From JAVBMP01 sp031552195 (lineage in GTDB: Bacteria; Desulfobacterota; Desulfovibrionia; Desulfovibrionales; Desulfovibrionaceae), in assembly GCA_031552195.1 (NCBI GenBank), contig JAVBMT010000006.1, positions 1-64,000 of the forward strand: a DNA stretch of 64,000 bases, read 5' to 3'. The first letter of the stretch is position 1. Every line of letters begins with the position of its first letter. A program made the position numbers and the translations under genes. Under the pieces are notes generated by a model. It saw nothing but the letters and a program-made list of their open reading frames with translations. It had not been told where the DNA came from and searched no databases. Below are positions 52,520 through 61,507 of the stretch, in pieces.

Positions 52520-52999
52520 TCAAGAGGAAAACGGCTTCCCCGATTTTTCCAGTTCCAGCAGGCTGACCTTGATGCCCAGCCCGCTCGCGTAACCCGTCAG
52601 CGAGCCGTCCGCGCCGATGACGCGGTGGCAAGGGATGATTATGGCTATGGGGTTCCGGTTGTTGGCCATGCCCACGGCCCGGCAGGCTTTGGGCCGCCCG
52701 ATGCGCGCGGCTACCTGCCCGTAGCTGAGCGTTTCGCCGTAGGGTATTGAAAGCAGAGCCGTCCAGACCTCTTTTTGAAAGGGCGTTCCCGCCGGAGCCA
52801 GCGGCAGGGTGAATTCCCTGCGGGTTCCTTCGAAATATTCTTCAAGTTCGGCCGTGGCCCTGGCCAGCAGGGGGCTTTTATGCTCCACGGCCCCCGCAGG
52901 CGTTTTTTCGTTGGCGAAAAACAGGTCCGTCAGGGCCCCGTCTTGTTCGGCCACGCCCAGGCGGCCCAGGGGGCTCGGGATGTACAGCAGGTTTTTCAT
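52520..52999 (-). CDS. ogt: Methylated-DNA-protein-cysteine methyltransferase
   Basis: A 159-residue suicide repair protein that transfers the methyl group of O6-methylguanine to its own cysteine. The active site IIPCHRVIGADGSLTGYASG (about 123-142) and the helix-turn-helix VGMANNRNPIAII are intact, with an N-terminal RNase-H-like part. The ATG at 52999 begins MKNLLYIPSPLG as in the family and follows AGAG; the frame upstream to 53047 has no support. It is divergent from the tig operon, 178 bases away. Confidence 0.9.
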   Translation of the reverse strand: MKNLLYIPSPLGRLGVAEQDGALTDLFFANEKTPAGAVEHKSPLLARATAELEEYFEGTRREFTLPLAPAGTPFQKEVWTALLSIPYGETLSYGQVAARIGRPKACRAVGMANNRNPIAIIIPCHRVIGADGSLTGYASGLGIKVSLLELEKSGKPFSS

Positions 53000-53082
53000 A
53001 TGCTTCTCTTTTCTGAGAGCCGGAGTGTTCGCGTCCGGAAAATTCAATTGACGGTATTATGAAATAAAGTTATTAATTCTGG

Positions 53083-53110
53083 TTGCTATTACTTACTCTA
53101 TGCTTATTAT
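53083..53110 (+). promoter_or_regulatory. Sigma-70-type promoter of tig
   Basis: TTGCTA (-35, 53083-53088) and TATTAT (-10, 53105-53110) are separated by 16 bases in the AT-rich gap, about 65 bases before the tig start. Confidence 0.5.
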
Positions 53111-53177
53111 AGCGGAATTCAAGCGCTCATTTTTCATGCGCGCCCCAAAGCCGTCATTTCCCCAGGAGGATTATTTC

Positions 53178-54473
53178 ATGGAATATAAAGCCGAAGAGCT
53201 TGTCCCGTTTCAAAAAAGCGTAACCATAACCCTGTCCGCAACCACTGTTGACGCCGCTCTCGACGAAACAGTGAACCGTTACCGCTCTTCGGTTTCCGTG
53301 CCGGGGTTCCGCAAAGGCAAAGTGCCCGCTAAAATGGTTGAAAAACAATACCAGCAAAGCATTTACATGGAAAGCACTTTCAGCCTCATAGACAAATATG
53401 TCTCTGAAGTGATCGCCGAACTCAAGGTGGCCCCGGTCACCAAGATAGAGTACGCCCCGGGCGGCAGCGGCCTGAACCGCGGGCAGGATTTTTCCTACGG
53501 TTTTTCTTTTTACTACGCCCCGGAATTCGACCTGCCGGAATATAACGGCGTTGAAGTGATTCAGGAAAAGCCGGAAGTGAGCGAGGCGGTTCTTGACCAG
53601 GCCATGGAAAGCCTGCGCAAGCGCCTGGCCACCCCCGTGCTGGTGGAAACGCCGCGCAAGCCGCAAGACGGCGACCTGGCCCTTATTGATTTTGAAGGGT
53701 TTGATGAAAACGGCGAACCGGTGCCCGGCCTGAAGGCCGGAAACATGCAGATTGTGGTCGGAGAGGGCAAGGCGCTCGAAGCTTTCGAAACCCTGCTCAA
53801 AACCATCACTTCAGGCGAAGAGGGTGAAGACGACGTTACCTTCCCGGAAAATTTCCCCGACGGCAAACTGGCCGGAAAGACCGTTAAGGTGAAAATGAAG
53901 CTTACGGCCCTGTTCGACCTGAAAATGCCGGAGCTTAACGACGAGTTCGCCAAGCAGCTGGGCGAACAGTTCAGCGGCATAGACGCGTTGCGCGACGCCA
54001 TACGCGGCAACATGCTCACGGAGCTGACCAACCAGGTCAGGGCCAAGGCTGAAGAAGCCATGATAGACAAGCTTACGGACGGCCTGGAAATTCCCCTGCC
54101 CGCCGGCATGGTCGAACGCTATACCGCCTTTATTATCGCCGACATCAAGGAACGCATGGCCCAGAGCCGTCAGACCTTTGAAAATATCGGCCGCACCGAG
54201 GAACAGCTCGCCGAGGATGCGAAGGAAGAAGCCGGGCGTTTTTGCCGCAAGCAGCTTTTTGCGATACGCGTAGCCATGAAAGAGGGCGTGAAGGTGCATG
54301 ACGGCGAAGTGAACAACTACATCGGCGCTATGGCCCGCCAGATGGAACGCGACGCGGAAACCCTGCGTTCCGAATATGAAGAAAAAGACCTTATTCTCCC
54401 CTTGAAGGACCGCTTGCTCTTCGATAAGGTGGTAAAACTGATTTACTCCAGGGCCGACGTAAAAAGCGAATAG
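53178..54473 (+). CDS. tig: Trigger factor
   Basis: A 431-residue ribosome-bound chaperone. The N-terminal ribosome-docking part contains VPGFRKGKVPAKMVEKQY (about 41-58); the FKBP-like prolyl isomerase domain (about 150-240) has DGDLALIDFEGFDENGEPVPG; the helical C-terminal chaperone arms follow. ATG 53178 has an AGGAGGA 8 bases upstream; the in-frame ATG at 53100 would add a 26-residue extension not usual in the family. It leads the conserved tig-clpP-clpX gene order, with clpP 156 bases on. Confidence 0.95.
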   Translation: MEYKAEELVPFQKSVTITLSATTVDAALDETVNRYRSSVSVPGFRKGKVPAKMVEKQYQQSIYMESTFSLIDKYVSEVIAELKVAPVTKIEYAPGGSGLNRGQDFSYGFSFYYAPEFDLPEYNGVEVIQEKPEVSEAVLDQAMESLRKRLATPVLVETPRKPQDGDLALIDFEGFDENGEPVPGLKAGNMQIVVGEGKALEAFETLLKTITSGEEGEDDVTFPENFPDGKLAGKTVKVKMKLTALFDLKMPELNDEFAKQLGEQFSGIDALRDAIRGNMLTELTNQVRAKAEEAMIDKLTDGLEIPLPAGMVERYTAFIIADIKERMAQSRQTFENIGRTEEQLAEDAKEEAGRFCRKQLFAIRVAMKEGVKVHDGEVNNYIGAMARQMERDAETLRSEYEEKDLILPLKDRLLFDKVVKLIYSRADVKSE

Positions 54474-54629
54474 TTTTCCGGCGCAGTCCGGAACGCGACC
54501 AAGGGACGCCGCGTGAAACCCGCGCGGCGCCCTTCAGCTTTTTTCAGGACTGCCGATAAATACTCCGCGCCGGGAACGCCGGGCCGACCCGCCCGCGCCG
54601 TAACGCCGCGACAAAGACAGGACCAGCTT

Positions 54630-55232
54630 ATGCCGATACCAATGGTTATAGAGACTACAGGCCGCGTTGAACGAGCTTATGATATATATTCACGCCTGCT
54701 TAAAGATCGCATAATCCTGCTTGGCGAGGGCGTTGACGACCACGTCGCCTCCCTGGTTTGCGCCCAGTTGCTTTTTCTGGAATCAGAAGACCCGGAAAAG
54801 GAGATATATCTCTATATAAACTCTCCGGGCGGGGTGGTTACCGCCGGCATGGCCATTTACGACACCATGCAGTACATCAGTTCGCCTGTGGCGACCTTGT
54901 GCATGGGCCAGGCCGCCAGCATGGGGGCCTTGCTGCTTTGCGCCGGAGCGCCAGGCATGCGCTACGCCCTGCCGAACAGCCGCATAATGATCCATCAGCC
55001 CTCCGGAGGCTTCCGCGGCCAGGCTACGGACATAGACATTCACGCGCGCGAGGTTTTGCGCATGAAAGACTCCTTGAACCATATCATGGCCAGTCACTGC
55101 GGCCAGCCGGTTGATGTGGTGGCCGCGCAAACCGAGCGCGACAATTTTATGAGCGCTGAGGAAGCCGTCAAGTTCGGCCTGATCGACCGGGTGCTTGTCT
55201 CGCGCAACGATCTGGCCGGTGAAACCAAGTAA
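54630..55232 (+). CDS. clpP: ATP-dependent Clp protease proteolytic subunit
   Basis: A 200-residue serine peptidase forming a 14-mer chamber. The catalytic Ser is in GQAASMGALLL (about 96-106), His in MIHQPSGG (about 119-126) and Asp near FMSAEEAVKFGLID. It starts MPIPMVIETTGRVERAYDIY, the usual family start after processing, and AGGA lies about 9 bases upstream. It is paired with clpX, 18 bases downstream, which unfolds the substrates. Confidence 0.96.
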   Translation: MPIPMVIETTGRVERAYDIYSRLLKDRIILLGEGVDDHVASLVCAQLLFLESEDPEKEIYLYINSPGGVVTAGMAIYDTMQYISSPVATLCMGQAASMGALLLCAGAPGMRYALPNSRIMIHQPSGGFRGQATDIDIHAREVLRMKDSLNHIMASHCGQPVDVVAAQTERDNFMSAEEAVKFGLIDRVLVSRNDLAGETK

Positions 55233-55250
55233 ACTTTTTCAGGGTGCCTC

Positions 55251-56507
55251 ATGTCCAAACAGAACGATTTCCAACCGGAAGGCGCGGTAAGCTGCTCTTT
55301 TTGCGGTAAAACGGAAGAGCAGGCGCGCCGCCTCATATCCGCGCACGCCGGTGTGGCTATTTGCGAAGAATGCGTAAAGCTTTGCAATGAGATTATGCTC
55401 GACCAGACCAAGGAAGAGGTGCGTGAATCCGGCAACCTGCTTTCCCCGGCTGAAATAAAAAGCAAGCTCGACGAATATGTCATCGGGCAAAACCAGGCCA
55501 AGAAAATATTGGCGGTCGCGGTTTACAACCATTACAAGCGCGTTTTCTTCGGAGGAGAACTCGGCCCGGACGTTGAGCTGGAAAAAAGCAACATCCTGCT
55601 GGTGGGTCCTTCCGGCAGCGGCAAGACCCTGCTGGCGAAAACCCTGGCCAGGGTTCTAAAGGTTCCTTTCGCCATAGCGGACGCCACCACCTTGACCGAG
55701 GCCGGTTATGTGGGCGAAGACGTGGAAAACATCCTCGTCCAGCTTCTGCAGAACGCGGATTACGACCTTGAAGCCGCCGGAAAAGGCATCATTTACATTG
55801 ACGAAATAGATAAAATAGCGCGCAAGGGAGACAGCCCCTCCATCACCCGCGACGTTTCCGGCGAGGGTGTGCAACAGGCCCTTCTGAAAATAATTGAAGG
55901 CACGGAAGCCAACATTCCCCCCAAGGGCGGGCGCAAGCACCCGCAGCAGGAATATATACGCCTGAACACATCGAACATCCTGTTCATTCTGGGCGGGGCC
56001 TTCGTCGGGCTGGATAAAATCGTGGAGCAACGCAGCCGGGGCCGTTCGCTCGGTTTCGGGGCCAAGATAGAAAGCGCCGGCAAAGAAACCGACTTCCTCG
56101 CCAAGGTGCATACCAACGACCTGGTCAAATTCGGCCTGATTCCGGAATTCGTCGGCCGCATCCCGGTTGTGACCTACGTTGAGGAACTGACGGAAGATGA
56201 TTTGATCCGCGTGCTTACGGAACCTAAAAACGCTTTGGTCAAGCAGTATCAGAAACTGTTCGAGCTTGACGGCGTTAATTTGCGCTTCACGCAAGACGCC
56301 CTCAAGGCCATTGCGGGCAAAGCCACAGAGCGTAAAACCGGCGCGCGCGGCCTGCGCAACGTCATAGAAAGCGCCATGCTCGATATCATGTATGACCTTC
56401 CGACGCACCATGGAATCAAGGAGTGCGTGATCAACGCGGCGGTTATCGATGGGGAAAAAGAACCCATCTATATCTACGACTCCGAGGACGAGCAGAACGC
56501 GGGATAA
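55251..56507 (+). CDS. clpX: ATP-dependent Clp protease ATPase subunit ClpX
   Basis: A 418-residue AAA+ unfoldase. The N-terminal zinc-binding domain has CSFCGKTEEQ and CEECVKLC (about 15-46); Walker A GPSGSGKT (about 121-128), Walker B IIYIDEIDKIAR (about 182-193), a pore loop GYVGEDVE and the ClpP-docking loop (LGF near 266) are intact. It recognises tagged proteins and feeds them to ClpP. ATG 55251 has GG upstream and follows clpP closely. Confidence 0.97.
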   Translation: MSKQNDFQPEGAVSCSFCGKTEEQARRLISAHAGVAICEECVKLCNEIMLDQTKEEVRESGNLLSPAEIKSKLDEYVIGQNQAKKILAVAVYNHYKRVFFGGELGPDVELEKSNILLVGPSGSGKTLLAKTLARVLKVPFAIADATTLTEAGYVGEDVENILVQLLQNADYDLEAAGKGIIYIDEIDKIARKGDSPSITRDVSGEGVQQALLKIIEGTEANIPPKGGRKHPQQEYIRLNTSNILFILGGAFVGLDKIVEQRSRGRSLGFGAKIESAGKETDFLAKVHTNDLVKFGLIPEFVGRIPVVTYVEELTEDDLIRVLTEPKNALVKQYQKLFELDGVNLRFTQDALKAIAGKATERKTGARGLRNVIESAMLDIMYDLPTHHGIKECVINAAVIDGEKEPIYIYDSEDEQNAG

Positions 56508-56632
56508 TTCGGCTTTCGGCAGGTTTGAATTATGAATTGACCAGCCGGAGGCGAATGCCCGCAAGCTGGCGGCGCTTCGGCCTTTGAAGGAACAAACAGC
56601 TTCAAGCCGGCAACAGTAGCCGGAGCAAGAAT

Positions 56633-57622
56633 ATGCCGCAACCTTCACCCACCGCTCCCACCGTTGACGTCGCTCTGAATATTTTTGCGCGCCCTTACCA
56701 GACGGCCCTCAGCCTGATTTCTCTGCTGCGCGTTTCCGACGCCCGCATCGGAAAGATCTTCCTTCAGTTCGAACCTTACGGATCAGCCTACGACAAGGTG
56801 CAGCCATATATTATGGCCGATTACCTGGGCGACAGGGCCGTCGTGCATCAGCCGGAAATCTGGATAAGCTGCGACGCGGTAGACCAAAACCGTTTGGACG
56901 ATCCGGCCTACCGCCTGTCGGTGCGCTATCAGCACGCCTTCGAAGCCAGCCGCGCCAAATATCTTTTTATCACCCACAACGATGTGCTGTTCAAAAAAGA
57001 CCTGATCGGGGCGATGCTGGATAATATAGGCGACGCTTTCGCCATAGGGCAGGTCGGGCAATGCTGGAACTGCCCGGCATGCAATGCCGGGGCCGTGCGC
57101 GCGGCCGGGCTGGGCGAAACCCCCTGCGCGCCGGAACGCTACGCGGAATTCAGGCCTGATCTCGCTTCATTACAGCGTCTTTATCAATGCGCGGCCGAGC
57201 GCGGCGTGTTCGTGCGCTCTTACGCCCCCGGTTTCGCCGATTATTACAATGACGGCGCATCCCGCGCCCAGGCCTGGCCTTTGCCGGAATGCCGGGTGAA
57301 TGAATGGGGCTGCCTGATAAACCTCGACATTTGCCGCGAACATGTAATGCCGCACGGCAAGATACTTCCTTTCGGAGCTTACCTGCCTTGCGGCCCTGAC
57401 ACCTGCCTGGATATTTCCGTGCCATGGTTCAGGGGCTTGCACCGCCTGGGCCTGCGGGCCAAACATATGGATATCAGCCCTTATCTCACCCATTGGGTGG
57501 GAAGCGACAAAACGACGGAACGCCGCTACGTGCTGTCTGAAGACAACGCGCGCGGCATTCTGCTCAAATCGTTCAAGCCGTTTGTGGAATGGTGCGCTCA
57601 GCGGAAGAACAACCTGTTTTAA
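56633..57622 (+). CDS. Putative glycosyltransferase-like protein
   Basis: A 329-residue soluble protein whose family I do not know firmly. It begins VDVALNIFARPYQTALSLISLL, typical of GT-A transferases that begin with a nucleotide-binding strand, and YLFITHNDVLFKKDLIGAML (about 110-129) has the acidic-motif position of such enzymes (HND instead of DXD). The middle is Cys-rich (CWNCPACNAG). CRVNEWGCLINLD and PWFRGLHRLGLRAKHMDISPYLTHW are further conserved-looking parts. It follows clpX after 125 bases on the same strand, outside the conserved tig-clpP-clpX core. A glycan or protein glycosylation role is inference. Confidence 0.5.
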   Translation: MPQPSPTAPTVDVALNIFARPYQTALSLISLLRVSDARIGKIFLQFEPYGSAYDKVQPYIMADYLGDRAVVHQPEIWISCDAVDQNRLDDPAYRLSVRYQHAFEASRAKYLFITHNDVLFKKDLIGAMLDNIGDAFAIGQVGQCWNCPACNAGAVRAAGLGETPCAPERYAEFRPDLASLQRLYQCAAERGVFVRSYAPGFADYYNDGASRAQAWPLPECRVNEWGCLINLDICREHVMPHGKILPFGAYLPCGPDTCLDISVPWFRGLHRLGLRAKHMDISPYLTHWVGSDKTTERRYVLSEDNARGILLKSFKPFVEWCAQRKNNLF

Positions 57623-57696
57623 AGCCTGTCTTCCATTTAGACTATTCCGCCGTAACCGCCGTCAGGCTATTTTCCGGTTTCGTTTTTTTCTCCGGC

Positions 57697-59127
57697 CTAC
57701 CAGAATTCAGAACGTTCCTTGTATATTTTTTCGAAACGTCCCAGCTTGGCCTTTTCGTCGGCGTTAAGCGCGTATTCTTTTGCTTTTTCAGAATATTGCT
57801 TGGTTTTAGGCTTGTTGTTGGCGTAAAGATAGCAGTAGGCCATGTGCAGATGCGCCTCAAAAAGTTTTTTCTCCTGCCCGAGCGACTGGGCGTAGTAGTA
57901 ATGCACCTCGGAATCTTCCGGCAGAACGTTGAGAATTTCCCGGTAGTAACGGCTGGCGTCCTTGTTGTTTCCGCCTTCAGACAGCATGCGGGCCAGAAAG
58001 AATTTGGCTATATAGTCGCCGGGGTTGGACAAAACGGCTTGCTGCAAATACTTCGCCCCCTTGGCGCTGTTGCCGCGCGTGTAGTTGAAAACGCCTGCCT
58101 CGCGCATTATAAGCTCGCTTTTCGGGGAACAGGCCAAAGCCTGCTCGAAATAATCCTCGCCTTCCTTAACCTCATTGATGCGCCCGCTTAAAATACCCAG
58201 GCCCATCAGGGCGTTGCAACGGTTTGGGCCGTCGAGCTGGGCCATGAAAGCCTGTTTGGCCGGGGCGGGGTCGGAGAAATTGGCCCTTACCAGAGCCTGA
58301 ATGCGCAAAAATTCGGCGTCGTCATTCTTCCGCTGGCGCAACTTGAGCGGCAGGGCGTTTATTCTGGCCTGCAAATCGCTGATGCGCGTCGACATGGCGG
58401 GGTGGGTGGAAAGGTAAGACGGTATTTCACTTCCCCCAGCCGTCCACTGTTTTTGCTGCAATATCTTGAATGAATCCACAAGGCCCTGGGGCGGGTAACC
58501 GGCGGCAATCAGGTAGCCTATCCCGACCTGGTCGGCATCGGATTCATCGCTGCGGCTGTAATTCAGCATAGCGGTTTGCGTGGCGGCCATGCTGCCGACT
58601 ATGGCCGCCTGCCCGGCGTCGCCTCCGAGAAAGGCTCCGGCCAGCATGCCGAGCAGGGCGAAAATGCCCATTTTCTGGCTTTTTTCAATATTATGGGCGA
58701 CGTGGCGCTGTGTGACGTGGGCCATTTCGTGGGCCAGAACTCCGGCCAGTTCCGACTCATGCTCCATGGCCATGATAAGCCCGGTGTGCACGAACACATA
58801 GCCGCCGGGCGTGGCGAAGGCGTTCACGGCATTATGCCTGATTACGCTGACCTGAAATGGGAATATCTGCTGAGGCAACCCGGCTGAAAGGCGGTTCACC
58901 ACTTTTTCCACATAGGCGACTATTTCCGGATCAAGCACCAGAGGCAGGCGCGAACGCACCAGGATATTGAATTTGCGGCCAAGTTCGGCTTCATCTTTAA
59001 TGGTGAAATCGCCAAAAGCCCCGTTAGTTGTGAGGGGCCACGCGAAAATCAGGCTGAAGAAAAGCGGAAAAACGGCAAGGAATTTTATGGCCGGGCAACG
59101 GAAAAAAGACGTGTGTTTTTTACGCAT
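57697..59127 (-). CDS. bepA: BepA-like M48 metalloprotease with TPR repeats
   Basis: A 476-residue periplasmic protein. The signal peptide (about 1-36) is followed by the M48 domain (about 45-250) with the zinc site HEMAHVTQRH (about 123-132), the third ligand in the ESDADQVGIGYL segment (about 190), and a C-terminal TPR region (about 280-470). BepA degrades stalled or misfolded outer-membrane proteins such as LptD. ATG 59127 starts MRKKHTSFFRCP and has AGAGG upstream; the frame to 59175 is unsupported. It is a single gene. Confidence 0.9.
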   Translation of the reverse strand: MRKKHTSFFRCPAIKFLAVFPLFFSLIFAWPLTTNGAFGDFTIKDEAELGRKFNILVRSRLPLVLDPEIVAYVEKVVNRLSAGLPQQIFPFQVSVIRHNAVNAFATPGGYVFVHTGLIMAMEHESELAGVLAHEMAHVTQRHVAHNIEKSQKMGIFALLGMLAGAFLGGDAGQAAIVGSMAATQTAMLNYSRSDESDADQVGIGYLIAAGYPPQGLVDSFKILQQKQWTAGGSEIPSYLSTHPAMSTRISDLQARINALPLKLRQRKNDDAEFLRIQALVRANFSDPAPAKQAFMAQLDGPNRCNALMGLGILSGRINEVKEGEDYFEQALACSPKSELIMREAGVFNYTRGNSAKGAKYLQQAVLSNPGDYIAKFFLARMLSEGGNNKDASRYYREILNVLPEDSEVHYYYAQSLGQEKKLFEAHLHMAYCYLYANNKPKTKQYSEKAKEYALNADEKAKLGRFEKIYKERSEFW

Positions 59128-59197
59128 GGATGTCTGACCTCTAGTTACTATAAGCGCTGTCCGCCGCGCTGGCAAGAAAATATCGGCAAACTGAACT

Positions 59198-59240
59198 AAA
59201 AAAATCAGAGGCCGGGTTTAAATCCGGCCTCTGATTTTTT
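59198..59240 (-). terminator. Terminator of the VWA gene
   Basis: AAAAAAATCAGAGGCCGG pairs with CCGGCCTCTGATTTTTT around a short loop; on the minus strand the stem is followed by TTTTTTT, 20 bases after the stop at 59260. Confidence 0.9.
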
Positions 59241-59259
59241 TGGCAATGAATCTCTGTTG

Positions 59260-60837
59260 TTATTTTATCAGGTTCAAGGCTTTCTGGGTGTCTTGCCCGC
59301 TTATGCCGTCAACCGTCATTGATGAGGATTTCTGGAAGGCCTTGACCGCTTCTTCGGTGGCGGCGTCATAAACGCCGTTCACTTCGCCTTTATAAAAACC
59401 TTTGTCTTTAAGGGCGGTTTGCAGTTTTTCAACCATGAAGCCCTTGTCTCCGGGCTGCAGCATCAGGCTTTGCTTGCTGCCTTTGGCGCTCATGTAATAG
59501 CCGCTTTTGCTGGCCTTGACCATTTCCTTCTGCAGGGCCACGTCCGAGGCTGCTTTATCAAGCTTGGCGTCGGCGTCTTCCATCTGGATTATTTTATTAT
59601 CCAGAACGGCACTTTTAGGAGCATTCTGGAGAATTTGCTTGTTCTGCTGCATTATTTTTTTGGCGTTTTCCGTGTTGCCTTTTTCCATTTCCTGCATGGC
59701 GGCGACCTGGGCTTCATCAGCGGCCAGCAGCAGGGCTTCGTCGCGCACCGGGGCGATTTCTTTCTCGGCGTTCTTGGCCAGCTCATCCGCTTTGGCTTTG
59801 TTTTCTACTACCCGCATTTCAAGCGGAAGAGCCGAGGTTTGTTCCTTGCCGCTTTCCGGATCTTTATAGTTGAGGCGCACCTGGCCGAGATTCTGCGCGG
59901 TTTGCCCGTCTTTCGGCGTTACAGCCATGCGCAGCATGATCTGGCGTTTTTCGCCTGAATACATGTCTCCGCTTTCAATTTCGGTTTTTCCGTTGGCGTT
60001 TACCGTGCTGTAGCCGTAAATTTTCACGTCTTTAACCGCGGCATCCGGTTCGAATTCTATTTTTATGGCGCTGGTGGCCATGTTCATGCTTCTGTCCAGT
60101 TCCTGCTTGAAAACCATGGGCAGGTCTTCAGAGTCTTTAATATAGTAATAAACGCCGCCCCCGCGCTGGGCCAGAAGCTGCATGAGGTTTTCGTCATAGT
60201 CCAGGCCGAGGCCGACCGAAGAAACGGCGACACCTTTATTTTTGGCTTTCGCGCCAATTTCAGCGACCAGTTCGCCGTTGGTCACCCCCCGGTTGGCCAG
60301 GCCGTCAGAGAGCAGAATTACTTTTTTGCTTCCCGTTTTGCCGTTTTGGGCGGAAAGCTGCTTCACGCCGGCCTCAAGCCCGCCGGAAAGGTTGGTGTAG
60401 TCGGTGGGCGTGAGCGAGTCGAGCAGGGCGATAATGCTTGCTTTATCCGTGACCGGCGCAAGGGGGCGCAGTACGGAAACGTTTGAGGCGTATGCGACTA
60501 TGGCCAGTTGGTCTTTTTCATCCAGGGCGTTGACCAGGGTTTTTCCGGCTTTTATGGCGTAATTGAGTTTTTTGTCTTCGCTCATCGAGCCGGAGCGGTC
60601 TATCACCAGGCTGACCGCCACCGGTGAGCGCGTTTCCTGCGGTTTAACCACCGGAGCCGTAATTTGCACCAGAACGTTGATAACCGTGCTGTCGCCGGCG
60701 GCAAGGGCCGCGTTGTCATATTTTCCGTCCAGCGTAATTTCCTGCGCCTGTGCCGGAGAAACTTGCCAGCAGAAGGCCATGGCGCAAATAAGCAATAAAA
60801 ACAGGCTGCAATGCCGTAAATTTGAAAATTTAAACAT
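59260..60837 (-). CDS. Exported VWA-domain protein with peptidoglycan-binding end
   Basis: A 525-residue exported protein. The signal peptide ends near QVSPAQA. A von Willebrand A domain (about 50-240) has the metal site DRSGSMSEDK (MIDAS) and ILLSDGLANRGVT. The middle (about 350-440) is helical, Ala/Lys/Glu-rich, probably coiled coil. A peptidoglycan-binding_1 domain closes the protein (about 455-525, GDKGFMVEKLQTALKDKGF, AVKAFQKSSSMTVDGISG). The pairing of a VWA domain with such an end is uncommon. ATG 60837 is used with AAAGGG upstream; the frame stays open to 61080 through a tRNA gene and is not coding. Function unknown. Confidence 0.85.
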   Translation of the reverse strand: MFKFSNLRHCSLFLLLICAMAFCWQVSPAQAQEITLDGKYDNAALAAGDSTVINVLVQITAPVVKPQETRSPVAVSLVIDRSGSMSEDKKLNYAIKAGKTLVNALDEKDQLAIVAYASNVSVLRPLAPVTDKASIIALLDSLTPTDYTNLSGGLEAGVKQLSAQNGKTGSKKVILLSDGLANRGVTNGELVAEIGAKAKNKGVAVSSVGLGLDYDENLMQLLAQRGGGVYYYIKDSEDLPMVFKQELDRSMNMATSAIKIEFEPDAAVKDVKIYGYSTVNANGKTEIESGDMYSGEKRQIMLRMAVTPKDGQTAQNLGQVRLNYKDPESGKEQTSALPLEMRVVENKAKADELAKNAEKEIAPVRDEALLLAADEAQVAAMQEMEKGNTENAKKIMQQNKQILQNAPKSAVLDNKIIQMEDADAKLDKAASDVALQKEMVKASKSGYYMSAKGSKQSLMLQPGDKGFMVEKLQTALKDKGFYKGEVNGVYDAATEEAVKAFQKSSSMTVDGISGQDTQKALNLIK

Positions 60838-61033
60838 TATGAAACCCTTTGCAATGATGCTGTTGGCGGGCGTTTCACGAACCCGGTTGGAAAAAAGCCC
60901 GGCAGGCATATTGGTAGATAAATGGCGCGCCGGGCTGAAAAGGCGAGAAAAAGCAAAACAGCCAATCCGCTCCAGCCCTCTTAAACGTTGCAGCGTTAGA
61001 GTCAAGGCTGTGCCGGGTTGGCTGTTCAGAAAA

Positions 61034-61114
<81 letters not shown>

Positions 61115-61115
61115 A

Positions 61116-61189
<74 letters not shown>

Positions 61190-61221
61190 ATCCGCCGCAA
61201 GCGGCTGTTTCGCTTTGAAAA

Positions 61222-61298
<77 letters not shown>

Positions 61299-61507
61299 TC
61301 AGCGCAGAGAAGCTATTTAATCTACTTGCCGTTTCGTGTCAACTGCCGTGGAGAAAAAATAATTTTCACCTTCCGCCGCGCGCTGTGCGCATGGGTTAAT
61401 TATATTGATTCTGTTTCAAATTAAGGGTAAAATAATTCATAAGCATTATTGTTTGCGATAATTTTACATTGGTTATCTTTTTAAAAAGCATCAAATCGGG
61501 CGGGAGC

